In this document: piece after piece, positions 1 to 8,375 of the stretch
Position numbering within the stretch: position 1 is the first letter of the stretch
Layout: the number at the start of each line of letters is the position of its first letter
Source of the DNA: Pseudomonas tehranensis
Lineage (GTDB): Bacteria > Pseudomonadota > Gammaproteobacteria > Pseudomonadales > Pseudomonadaceae
Assembly (NCBI RefSeq): GCF_014268615.1
Contig: NZ_JABWQV010000009.1
Span: 1-60,233 of the forward strand
Length of the DNA: 60,233 nucleotides
Reading direction: 5' to 3'
The notes under the pieces: model-generated
The model's database searches: none
What the model was told of the DNA's origin: nothing
Seen by the model: the letters and a program-made list of their open reading frames with translations, nothing else
Program-made: the position numbers and the translations under genes

Positions 1-28
1 ATCGCGAGCAGGCTCGCTCCCACAGGGA
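1..28. repeat. REP palindrome (partial, at window edge)
   Basis: The first 28 bases carry the GCGAGC...GCTCGC core followed by CCCACAGG, the form of the GTGGGAGC-type repetitive extragenic palindromes of the P. fluorescens group. The same core recurs at 2757-2859, 20071-20188 and 60204-60227. It may be one half of a pair whose partner lies outside the window. Confidence 0.7.
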
Positions 29-76
29 TTGTGCTTGAGGGCGCGAGCCTAGCAGACGGTTGGTATAAGCGACAGC

Positions 77-104
77 TTGCGCGAATGACGATGTCTGGTA
101 GAAT
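77..104 (+). promoter_or_regulatory. Putative sigma-70 promoter of rpmE
   Basis: A TTGCGC -35-like hexamer (77-82) and a TAGAAT -10-like hexamer (99-104) are separated by 16 bases. They lie about 70 bp upstream of the rpmE start, leaving a leader of roughly 60 nt. In E. coli the rpmE leader is reported to be a target of L31 autoregulation. No specific structure was established here. Confidence 0.45.
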
Positions 105-174
105 CCGCGGCCTAATTACGTGCGGTATTCAACAATAGTGTTGGGTGGCGGCACGCTAGCCTGAGGAAAACACC

Positions 175-396
175 ATGAAAACCGATATCCATCCGGAATA
201 CCCAGCAATTGCCGTGACCTGCAGCTGCGGCAATAAGTTCGAAACTCGTTCGACCTACGGCAAAGCCCTGTCGATCGACGTTTGCAACGAATGCCACCCG
301 TTCTACACCGGTAAGCAAAAGACTCTGGATACCGGCGGCCGCGTTCAGAAGTTCGCCGATCGTTTCGGTGCTTTTGGCGCTACCAAAAAAGCCTGA
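175..396 (+). CDS. rpmE: 50S ribosomal protein L31 (bL31), zinc-binding form
   Basis: This 73-residue protein matches bL31, a component of the large ribosomal subunit near the inter-subunit bridge and central protuberance. Cys16, Cys18, Cys37 and Cys40 form the CxC...CxxC zinc site of the 'C+' type, so this is the zinc-replete paralogue and not the zinc-free YkgM type. The ATG is preceded by a clear GAGG Shine-Dalgarno at 163-166. It sits alone behind its own promoter, and an intrinsic terminator follows, but that terminator falls inside the next reading frame. Identification is secure from near-complete family identity and length. Confidence 0.98.
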   Translation: MKTDIHPEYPAIAVTCSCGNKFETRSTYGKALSIDVCNECHPFYTGKQKTLDTGGRVQKFADRFGAFGATKKA

Positions 397-407
397 GGCT
401 AATCATT

Positions 408-1223
408 TTGGAAGGTCGTTTCGGCTGCTCCAGATTGATGAAGAAGGCGTCCCATGCGGGCGCCTTTTTTGTGTCCGCGATTTGGCTGAGCGGCGCCCAG
501 GCCTTTTGCCCGGCGCCATCTGATCTGGCCCAGGTGACGGTCCAGCGGGTGGTGGACGGCGATACCTTGCGCCTGGCTGATGGCCGCAGCGTGCGCATGA
601 TCGGTCTCAACAGTCCTGAACTGGGTCGTCGGGGGCGTTCCGATGAGCCGTTCGCCGTCGCTGCACGCCGGCGCCTTGAGGCATTGGTGGACGCCAGTGC
701 GGGACGTGTGGGGTTGGTGCCTGGCAAGGAAGGCAAGGATCGCTACGGTCGCACGCTGGCCCATCTCTACAGCGCCGACGGTCGGAATCTGGAAGCGCAG
801 TTGCTCGCCGAGGGCTTGGGATTTCATGTGGTGGTCGCGCCGAATGTCGATCTGGCGCATTGTCAGCGCGCTGCCGAACGCCAGGCGCGGGAAGCGGGCG
901 TCGGGGTGTGGAAGCGTTCGCCTGTGCTTGAGGCGCACAATATCAAGGCATCAGGCTTTGCCGTGCTCACTGGCCGCGTGATCGACGTCTCGCGCAATCG
1001 CGGCGGTATTTGGCTCCAGTTGGAGGCGCCGGTTGTATTGCGCGTTGCCCCCAATCTGGTGAGTCGCTTCGATATGGCGTCGCTCGAGAGACTTAAAGGC
1101 AAGCGGATCGAAGCGCGTGGCTGGGTGGTCGACCGTTCGCGTCGCGGTGGGCTTGAGCCGGGGCAGGCGCGCTGGTTATTGCCGTTGACCGATCCGGGGA
1201 TGCTGAGTCGCGTGTCTCGATAA
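408..1223 (+). CDS. Secreted SNase-like thermonuclease family protein
   Basis: The 271-residue product begins with a short basic stretch and a hydrophobic signal peptide ending near GAQA, so it is probably exported. The body is a staphylococcal-nuclease (TNase) domain: VVDGDTLRL with a metal-binding Asp, VRMIGLNSPE with the catalytic-type Arg and Glu, and DRYGRTLAHLY with the second Arg. A C-terminal OB-like extension runs from about residue 180. The start is uncertain. TTG at 408 has a GAGG motif nine bases upstream, while ATG at 438 would give a tighter signal peptide but lacks a visible ribosome-binding site. The first codons overlap a terminator hairpin. The nuclease activity is inferred from motifs; the biological substrate is unknown. 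Confidence 0.85.
   Translation: MEGRFGCSRLMKKASHAGAFFVSAIWLSGAQAFCPAPSDLAQVTVQRVVDGDTLRLADGRSVRMIGLNSPELGRRGRSDEPFAVAARRRLEALVDASAGRVGLVPGKEGKDRYGRTLAHLYSADGRNLEAQLLAEGLGFHVVVAPNVDLAHCQRAAERQAREAGVGVWKRSPVLEAHNIKASGFAVLTGRVIDVSRNRGGIWLQLEAPVVLRVAPNLVSRFDMASLERLKGKRIEARGWVVDRSRRGGLEPGQARWLLPLTDPGMLSRVSR
444..470 (+). terminator. Intrinsic terminator downstream of rpmE, inside the nuclease ORF
   Basis: AAGGCG (444-449) pairs with CGCCTT (461-466) and CCC (451-453) pairs with GGG (458-460) around a four-base loop. A run of T continues to 470. This is a textbook rho-independent terminator about 50 bp after the rpmE stop, yet the same bases encode the Lys-Lys-Ala-...-Ala-Phe-Phe part of the nuclease signal peptide. 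Confidence 0.75.
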
Positions 1224-1309
1224 AAAATTGTAGACATTTAAGGGGCGGATTGTATGCATGTAGGCCTTGTGTTCTGCGGCTCTTGGCCCAAAGTCGTAGG
1301 GCAGTGCGC

Positions 1310-1338
1310 TTGACAGGGGTGACTGGTCAGTCTTGTAG
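1310..1338 (+). promoter_or_regulatory. Possible maeB promoter
   Basis: A consensus TTGACA (1310-1315) is followed after 17 bases by TTGTAG, a weak -10. It lies about 65 bp upstream of the maeB start in the 181-bp gap after the nuclease gene. The -35 is strong but the -10 is poor, so this is tentative. Confidence 0.35.
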
Positions 1339-1404
1339 GGACTTTGCGAGGCGCGTATCCTCGGCGGTCCGTCTGTCCAACACAGTAAAAAGCGGAATGC
1401 CCAC

Positions 1405-2673
1405 ATGTCTGATCTGAAAACTGCCGCTCTCGAATATCACGCTAATCCTCGTCCAGGGAAGCTGAGTGTCGAGCTCACCAAGGCCACCGCTACTGCCCGC
1501 GATCTGTCGCTGGCCTACAGCCCCGGCGTAGCCGAACCGGTACGCGAAATTGCTCGCGACCCTGAACTGGCCTACAAATACACCGGCAAGGGCAACCTGG
1601 TGGCAGTCATTTCCGACGGCACCGCGATTCTCGGCCTGGGCAACCTCGGCCCATTGGCCTCCAAGCCGGTCATGGAAGGCAAGGGCGTTTTGTTCAAGCG
1701 TTTCGCCGGTATTGACGTGTTCGACATCGAAGTCGACTCCGAAAGCCCGCAAGCCTTCATCGACACCGTCAAGCGTATCTCCATTACCTTCGGTGGCATC
1801 AACCTGGAAGACATCAAGGCACCTGAGTGTTTTGAGATCGAACGTGCCCTGATCGAGCAGTGCGACATTCCAGTGTTCCACGATGACCAGCACGGTACCG
1901 CGATCGTGACCGCGGCCGGCATGATCAATGCCCTGGAAATCGCTGGCAAAACCCTGCCGCAAGCCAAGATCGTCTGCCTGGGCGCCGGCGCTGCGGCCAT
2001 CTCCTGCATGAAGTTGCTGGTGAGCATGGGCGCCAAGATCGAAAACATCTTCATGGTTGACCGTACCGGCGTGATCCATTCCGGCCGTGACGACCTGAAC
2101 CAGTACAAGGCCGTGTTTGCCCACGCCACTGACAAGCGCTCCCTGGCCGACGCGCTGGACGGTGCCGACGTATTCGTTGGCCTGTCGGGTCCGAACCTGC
2201 TGAGCCCGGAAAACCTGCTGCGCATGGCGCCGAACCCGATCGTGTTCGCGTGCTCGAACCCGGACCCGGAAATTTCCCCGGAGCTGGCCCACGCCACCCG
2301 CAACGATGTGATCATGGCCACTGGCCGTTCGGACTACCCGAACCAGGTCAACAACGTACTGGGCTTCCCGTTCATTTTCCGTGGTGCCCTGGACGTTCGC
2401 GCCAAGCGCATCAACGAAGAAATGAAAGTCGCGGCCGCCAACGCCCTGCGCGAACTGGCCAAGCTGCCAGTGCCTCAGGAAGTGTGCGATGCCTACGGCG
2501 GCATCAAGCTGGAATTTGGTCGTGAGTACATCATTCCCAAGCCAATGGACGCCCGCCTGATCACCCTGATCTCCGACGCCGTGGCCAAGGCCGCGATCGA
2601 GACCGGCGTGGCTACCCTGCCGTATCCGAAGAACTACCCGCTCAAGAGCGTGGATGACGTGTTCAACGGTTAA
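1405..2673 (+). CDS. maeB: Malic enzyme (malate dehydrogenase, oxaloacetate-decarboxylating)
   Basis: The 422-residue protein catalyses oxidative decarboxylation of malate to pyruvate and CO2, linking the TCA cycle to pyruvate and supplying reduced cofactor. Visible family signatures are YSPGVAEP near residue 37, YTGKGNLVAVISDGTA near 58, the metal-site segment FHDDQHGTA near 157 and the Rossmann motif GAGAAA near 194. It is the short form, lacking the phosphotransacetylase-like C-terminal domain found in enterobacterial MaeB. This matches the usual Pseudomonas protein. NADP preference is typical of MaeB but cannot be read with certainty here. It is monocistronic, ending at a strong terminator. 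Confidence 0.95.
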   Translation: MSDLKTAALEYHANPRPGKLSVELTKATATARDLSLAYSPGVAEPVREIARDPELAYKYTGKGNLVAVISDGTAILGLGNLGPLASKPVMEGKGVLFKRFAGIDVFDIEVDSESPQAFIDTVKRISITFGGINLEDIKAPECFEIERALIEQCDIPVFHDDQHGTAIVTAAGMINALEIAGKTLPQAKIVCLGAGAAAISCMKLLVSMGAKIENIFMVDRTGVIHSGRDDLNQYKAVFAHATDKRSLADALDGADVFVGLSGPNLLSPENLLRMAPNPIVFACSNPDPEISPELAHATRNDVIMATGRSDYPNQVNNVLGFPFIFRGALDVRAKRINEEMKVAAANALRELAKLPVPQEVCDAYGGIKLEFGREYIIPKPMDARLITLISDAVAKAAIETGVATLPYPKNYPLKSVDDVFNG

Positions 2674-2691
2674 GCCGTTGTAGCGTTTAAT

Positions 2692-2727
2692 AAAAAGCCC
2701 CGGCTCTCTTTGAGTAGGGGCTTTTTT
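2692..2727 (+). terminator. Intrinsic terminator of maeB
   Basis: AAAAAGCCCC (2692-2701) pairs with GGGGCTTTTT (2717-2726) around a 15-base loop, followed directly by the U-tract. It begins 19 bp after the maeB stop. Confidence 0.92.
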
Positions 2728-2756
2728 GTACCTGCCGATTTTGTGTGACCACCGCA

Positions 2757-2859
2757 AATCCCTGTGGGAGCCGAGCTGGCGCGCGATTGCAGCCTGGTAC
2801 TCAACATGGACGCAAGCTGACCCACCGCCATCGCGAGCAAGCTCGGCTCCCACAGGGAT
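2757..2859. repeat. REPIN: two inverted REP palindromes
   Basis: Two GTGGGAGC-type REPs face each other. One copy starts CCTGTGGGAGCC (about 2760) and the other ends GGCTCCCACAGG (about 2858), with about 45 bp between them. The paired, inverted layout is that of REPINs, which are mobilised in trans by RAYT transposases in pseudomonads. No RAYT gene is in this window. It occupies the spacer between the convergent maeB and mrcA genes. Confidence 0.8.
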
Positions 2860-2880
2860 GTGTGTAATTTGAGGGCCTGA

Positions 2881-2918
2881 AAAAAAGCCCCGCGCTTCTT
2901 TCAAAGGCGGGGCTTTTT
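2881..2918 (-). terminator. Intrinsic terminator of mrcA (possibly bidirectional)
   Basis: AAAAAAGCCCCGC and GCGGGGCTTTTT form a GC-rich stem flanked by A and T runs on both sides. It lies 14 bp beyond the mrcA stop on the minus strand and could also stop plus-strand read-through from maeB. Confidence 0.88.
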
Positions 2919-2931
2919 GCGCGATGCCCGG

Positions 2932-5379
2932 TCAGAACAAATCGATCGGCGCTGCCTCATCCGCCGGTAGCGGGCTGCCTGGCGCTACGCCGTTGCCCAG
3001 CTCGTTGACTGACGGTGGGGTGTCTTCGCTCTTGAACAGCTCGAAGTACGCTCCAGGAGTGCCTGGGGTGGCTGCGCGGCCGCTGACCGGGTCAACCCGC
3101 AGGCTGAGGATGCCTTCGGGTTCCGGTTGGGTGTGTGGCGGTTTGTCCTTGAGGGCAGCGCCCATGAAGCTCATCCAGATCGGCAGCGCCACGGTGCCAC
3201 CGTATTCGCGCCGGCCCAGGCTTTCAGGCTGGTCGAACCCGGTCCAGACGGTGGTGACGTAATCGCCGTTGTAGCCCGAGAACCAGGCGTCCTTGGATTC
3301 GTTGGTGGTGCCGGTCTTGCCAGCCAGGTCGGTACGGCCCAGGGCCAGGGCGCGGCGGCCGGTGCCGAGCTTGATCACGTCCTGCAGCATGCTGTTGAGA
3401 ATGTAGGTGGTACGGCCATCGATGATGCGCTCGGCAATGACCGGCGCTTGTGGCACGGCTGGCGCTGTCGTGGCTTCACCCGGTGTTGCCTCTACCGTGA
3501 ACGTCTCGCTGGCCGGTGCGGCGACGCCGTCGCTGGCCTGTTCGCCTGAAGGCACCCGTGGCGGGTTGGCGAGGAACAACGTGTCGCCGTTGCGGCTTTC
3601 GATCTTGTCGATGAGGTACGGGGTGACTTTGTATCCGCCATTGGCGAACGTGCTCCAGCCCGTGGCGATTTCCATCGGGGTCAGGGTTGCCGTGCCCAGG
3701 GCCAGGGACAGGTTGCGCGGCAAGTCCTGCTTGTTGAAGCCGAACTTGCTGATGTAGTCGATGGTGCGGTCCACACCTAGCGCCTGCAGCAAGCGGATCG
3801 ATACCAGGTTACGCGACTTGTACAGCGCTTCGCGCATGCGGATCGGACCCAGGAAGGTGTTGGTGTCGTTCTTCGGGCGCCAGACCTTGTCCAGGTATTC
3901 GTCGACAAACACGATCGGTGCGTCGTTCACCAGGCTGGCGGCGGTGTAGCCGTTATCCAGGGCGGCGCTGTACACGAACGGTTTGAAGCTTGAACCCGGC
4001 TGGCGCTTGGCCTGCATCGCGCGATTGTAATTGCTCTGCTCGAAGGCGAAGCCACCGACCAAGGAGCGGATGGCCCCGTCCTGTGGGTCAAGAGACACCA
4101 GGGCGCCTTGGGCGGCCGGGATCTGGCTGAACTTGAGGGTGTTGTCCGGCTGGCGCTGTACCCGGATCAGATCGCCCACTTGAGCGACGTCCGATGGTTG
4201 TCGGGGGTTGGCGCCCATGCTGTTGGTGTTGAGGAATGGGCGGGCCCATTTCATGGTCTCCCAACTCACGTGTTCTTCCTGCTCGCCATTGCGAGTCAGC
4301 ACCATGATGCCGTCTTTGTCCACCTGGGTGACGATCGCCGGTTCCAGGCTGCTGATGGTGCGCTGCTTGGTCAATTCCTCGGCCCAGGCTTCTTTGGTCT
4401 TGCCTGGCAGGCGCGATTCAGGCCCGCGGTAGCCGTGGCGCTGATCGTAGGTGATCAGGCCCTCATGCAGCGCGGTGTTGGCCATCTCCTGCAGATTGCT
4501 CGGCACCGTGGTGACCACGCGGAAACCCTCGGTGTAGGCGTCGCTGCCATAACGCCCGACCATCTCGGCACGGGCCATTTCGGCAATGTACGGCGCGTTC
4601 ACCTCGGGGGTCGGCACGTGGTAACTGGCGTTCAGAGGCTCGTTGATCGCGGCGGTGTATTCGGCCTCGCTGATCTTGCCCAGCTTGTACATGCGCCCCA
4701 GGATCCAGTCGCGACGTTCCTTGCTGCGCGCCGGGTTGGCCAGTGGATTGAAGCGTGACGGTGCCTTGGGCAGGCCGGCGATCATCGCCATCTGCGCCAG
4801 GCTCACATCACGAATCGACTTGCCGTAATACACCTGCGCTGCCGCCTCGATACCGTAGGCGCGGTTGCCCAGGTAGATCTTGTTGACGTACAGCTCGAGG
4901 ATCTCGTCCTTGGTCAGCTGTCGCTCGATTTGCAGGGCCAGGAGGATCTCGGTGGTCTTGCGCGAGAAGCTGCGTTCACTGGTCAGGAAGAAGTTTTTCG
5001 CCACCTGCATGGTGATGGTGCTGCCACCGGACTGGATGTGGCCGCTTTTGATCAGTTGGCTCGCCGCCCGCATCAGGCTACCCGGATCGACGCCGTAGTG
5101 ATTGGCGAAGTTGTCGTCTTCAGCACTTAGTAACGCATTGATGAAATTGGGGGGAATGTCGGCGAAACGGATCGGCGTGCGGCGCATTTCGCCAAACTCT
5201 GCGATCAACTTGTCGTCGCTGCTGTACACCCGCAGCGGAATCTGCAACTGAATACTTCTCAGCGCCTCCACGGACGGCAATCCCGGACTAAGGTAAAGAA
5301 ACGCACCGCTCAGACCCAGGAGCAGTCCGCAGAAAACGGCGAGGATGGACCATCCGAAAAATTTCAGCAGACGAATCAA
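2932..5379 (-). CDS. mrcA: Penicillin-binding protein 1A (bifunctional class A PBP)
   Basis: This 815-residue inner-membrane enzyme polymerises and cross-links peptidoglycan. An N-terminal membrane segment (about 5-28) precedes the GT51 glycosyltransferase domain with EDDNF at 87-91 and GGSTITMQ further on. An OB-like insert and the transpeptidase domain follow, with the SxxK serine at Ser463/Lys466, SRN near 522 and KTGTT at about 688. I chose the TTG at 5379. A perfect TATAAT at 5467-5472 lies downstream of the in-frame GTG at 5499, and 815 residues fits the usual ~820 of Pseudomonas PonA. The gene is divergent from pilM, as is common in Pseudomonas. Confidence 0.95.
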   Translation of the reverse strand: MIRLLKFFGWSILAVFCGLLLGLSGAFLYLSPGLPSVEALRSIQLQIPLRVYSSDDKLIAEFGEMRRTPIRFADIPPNFINALLSAEDDNFANHYGVDPGSLMRAASQLIKSGHIQSGGSTITMQVAKNFFLTSERSFSRKTTEILLALQIERQLTKDEILELYVNKIYLGNRAYGIEAAAQVYYGKSIRDVSLAQMAMIAGLPKAPSRFNPLANPARSKERRDWILGRMYKLGKISEAEYTAAINEPLNASYHVPTPEVNAPYIAEMARAEMVGRYGSDAYTEGFRVVTTVPSNLQEMANTALHEGLITYDQRHGYRGPESRLPGKTKEAWAEELTKQRTISSLEPAIVTQVDKDGIMVLTRNGEQEEHVSWETMKWARPFLNTNSMGANPRQPSDVAQVGDLIRVQRQPDNTLKFSQIPAAQGALVSLDPQDGAIRSLVGGFAFEQSNYNRAMQAKRQPGSSFKPFVYSAALDNGYTAASLVNDAPIVFVDEYLDKVWRPKNDTNTFLGPIRMREALYKSRNLVSIRLLQALGVDRTIDYISKFGFNKQDLPRNLSLALGTATLTPMEIATGWSTFANGGYKVTPYLIDKIESRNGDTLFLANPPRVPSGEQASDGVAAPASETFTVEATPGEATTAPAVPQAPVIAERIIDGRTTYILNSMLQDVIKLGTGRRALALGRTDLAGKTGTTNESKDAWFSGYNGDYVTTVWTGFDQPESLGRREYGGTVALPIWMSFMGAALKDKPPHTQPEPEGILSLRVDPVSGRAATPGTPGAYFELFKSEDTPPSVNELGNGVAPGSPLPADEAAPIDLF

Positions 5380-5466
5380 GGCTTTTGGATATCCAGGCAA
5401 AGAATGAAAAGGCGCCAGGTGCAGGGAAGGACCCGTGCTTGCAACAAAGCGAAAAAAACGCTGGGC

Positions 5467-5472
5467 ATTATA
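5467..5472 (-). promoter_or_regulatory. Putative -10 element of mrcA promoter
   Basis: On the minus strand this reads TATAAT. No good -35 is visible 17 bases further up (GTTACC). The position implies a transcript starting near 5460, which supports the TTG start at 5379 for mrcA. Confidence 0.4.
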
Positions 5473-5555
5473 AGCATTTTTTTTCGTCGGTAACGCCACC
5501 CGGACGTCCGTCGGGCCGGAGTGATTGAACGCAACGCATATTAGAGAGTCCGTAA

Positions 5556-6646
<1,091 letters not shown>

Positions 6647-6647
<1 letters not shown>

Positions 6648-7213
6648 TGGCGCGGATCAACCTTCTTCCCTGGCGAGAGGAGCTGCGTGAGGAGCGGCGC
6701 AAACGCTTTTTGCTGGCATTGGTAGGCGCATTGGTCGGTGCGACGGGCCTGACGCTGATTGCGGTCCGCTACCTGGACAGTGCCATTGACCACCAGCTGG
6801 CCCGCAACAGTCATATCAGCGAGCAGATTGCCGTGCTGGACGAGCGCATCAAGCAGATCAGCGAACTCAAGGCCCGCCGCCAGCAACTGCTGGAGCGCAT
6901 GCGCATCATCCAGGACTTGCAGGGTAACCGGCCGGTGAGTGGGCGCATCTTCGATCAACTGGCCCGCACCCTACCTGATGGGGTGTATTTCACCGAAGTG
7001 AAGATGGAAGACAAGACCCTCTCCATCAAGGGCGCGGCGGAGTCGAACAACCGGGTCTCGGACCTGATGCGTAACCTGGACTCATCGGACCTGTTCGATG
7101 CGCCCAGCCTGACGGAAGTCAAGGCCACCACGGCCGGTCAGCTAGATCAGGCCAACGTCTTCCAGCTGACGGTTCGCCAGACCCGTCCGGCCACTGTCGA
7201 GGACGCCCAATGA
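6647..7213 (+). CDS. pilN: Type IV pilus assembly protein PilN
   Basis: The 188-residue protein starts with the conserved cytoplasmic INLLPWR peptide (residues 4-10), known in the family to bind PilM. A single membrane helix (about 22-40), a periplasmic coiled coil and a ferredoxin-like domain follow. It pairs with PilO to form the periplasmic alignment subcomplex. Its start overlaps the pilM stop (TGATGG) and its end overlaps pilO by four bases, indicating translational coupling. Confidence 0.96.
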
Positions 7214-7833
7214 AGCCGGGAGAGTGGTTCGAAGCGCTGCGCAAGATCGACATCAGTGACCTGGATACCAACAACATTGGCTCCTGGCCGATGCCGGTCA
7301 AATGGTTGACCGGCATCCTGCTGGTCATCCTGGTGTTGGGGTTGGGCTATAACTTTGCCTTGAGTGACCTGGAGAACCAGCTGCAACAAGTACGCGGGGA
7401 AGAAAGTACCCTCAAGGCACAGTTTGCGGGCAAAGCTCACATGGCCGCGAACCTGGAGCGTTACACCGAACAGATGAAGCAGATGGAAGCCTCCTTCGGC
7501 GTGCTGTTGCGGCAATTGCCCAGTGACACCGAAGTGCCAGGCCTGCTGGAGGACATCACCCGCACCGGTCTGGGCAGTGGCCTGGAGTTCGAGGAGATCA
7601 AGCTGTTACCGGAGGTCACCCAGCCGTTTTACATTGAACTGCCGATCCAGATCACCGTGACCGGCGACTACCATGACCTGGCAACCTTCGTCAGCGGCGT
7701 TGCCGGACTGCCACGGATCGTCACGCTGCACGATTTCGACATCGCCCCGATGGAGCCCGACGCAGGGGCGAAACTGCGCATGAGCATCCAGGCCAAGACC
7801 TACCGGTACAACGAGCAGGAGGTGCAGCCATGA
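7210..7833 (+). CDS. pilO: Type IV pilus assembly protein PilO
   Basis: This 207-residue protein has a short cytoplasmic N-terminus, one membrane helix at about 33-50, a coiled-coil stretch (about 53-95) and a periplasmic ferredoxin-like domain. It heterodimerises with PilN, and the dimer contacts PilP and so the secretin PilQ. ATGA overlaps join it to both pilN and pilP. Confidence 0.95.
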   Translation: MKPGEWFEALRKIDISDLDTNNIGSWPMPVKWLTGILLVILVLGLGYNFALSDLENQLQQVRGEESTLKAQFAGKAHMAANLERYTEQMKQMEASFGVLLRQLPSDTEVPGLLEDITRTGLGSGLEFEEIKLLPEVTQPFYIELPIQITVTGDYHDLATFVSGVAGLPRIVTLHDFDIAPMEPDAGAKLRMSIQAKTYRYNEQEVQP

Positions 7834-8375
7834 ACCCGGCCTGTCGCATTTTCCTGCTGGCAGGGCTGGTCGTGCTGGCGGGCTGCAACAACGATAACGG
7901 CTTCGGTGACCTGGACGCCTACATGAACGAAGTGCGGCTGCGCCCGCCCGGCAAGATCGAGCCAACGCCGACGTTCCGGCCCTACGAAACCTTCACTTAC
8001 CGCGCCGCGGACCTGCGCAGCCCGTTTTCACGGCAGGTCAGGGTGGATCAGGCCGGTCGCCAGAAGGGCGCACGCAACGTCCGGCCCGACCCGACCCGGG
8101 TCAAGCAATACCTGGAAGGCTTCAACATTGAGCAGTTTGAAATGGTCGGGACGATTTCCAACGTCAGCGGCTCCTTCGCGCTGCTGCGCGGCGCGGGCGG
8201 GGTGCACCGGCTCAAGGTCGGTGACTATCTGGGACGCAACGACGGGCGGATCGTCGGCATTAGCGCCACCCAGGTCGATGTGGTCGAAATCGTTCCTGAT
8301 GGCGAGGGCACCTGGCTGGAACGGCCACGGACCATTCCTCTGAAAGAGCACTCAATAGTGGAACTCGAACAATGA
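7830..8375 (+). CDS. pilP: Type IV pilus lipoprotein PilP
   Basis: The 181-residue protein has a lipoprotein signal with the lipobox LAGC and acylated Cys19. A flexible linker leads to a beta-sandwich HR-type domain (about 95-175) that binds the N0 domain of PilQ. It connects the PilN/PilO complex in the inner membrane to the outer-membrane pore. It is coupled by four-base overlaps to pilO and pilQ. Confidence 0.95.
   Translation: MNPACRIFLLAGLVVLAGCNNDNGFGDLDAYMNEVRLRPPGKIEPTPTFRPYETFTYRAADLRSPFSRQVRVDQAGRQKGARNVRPDPTRVKQYLEGFNIEQFEMVGTISNVSGSFALLRGAGGVHRLKVGDYLGRNDGRIVGISATQVDVVEIVPDGEGTWLERPRTIPLKEHSIVELEQ

Noticed and set aside
2757..2859. CRISPR-like spaced repeats
   Set aside because: The repeats are palindromic REPs facing each other, only two per site, with no regular spacers.
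1327..2904. 525-codon open frame on the minus strand
   Set aside because: It is antisense to maeB and made of His/Gly/Gln/Val-rich low-complexity sequence typical of the complement of a GC-rich gene; maeB itself has full family motifs.
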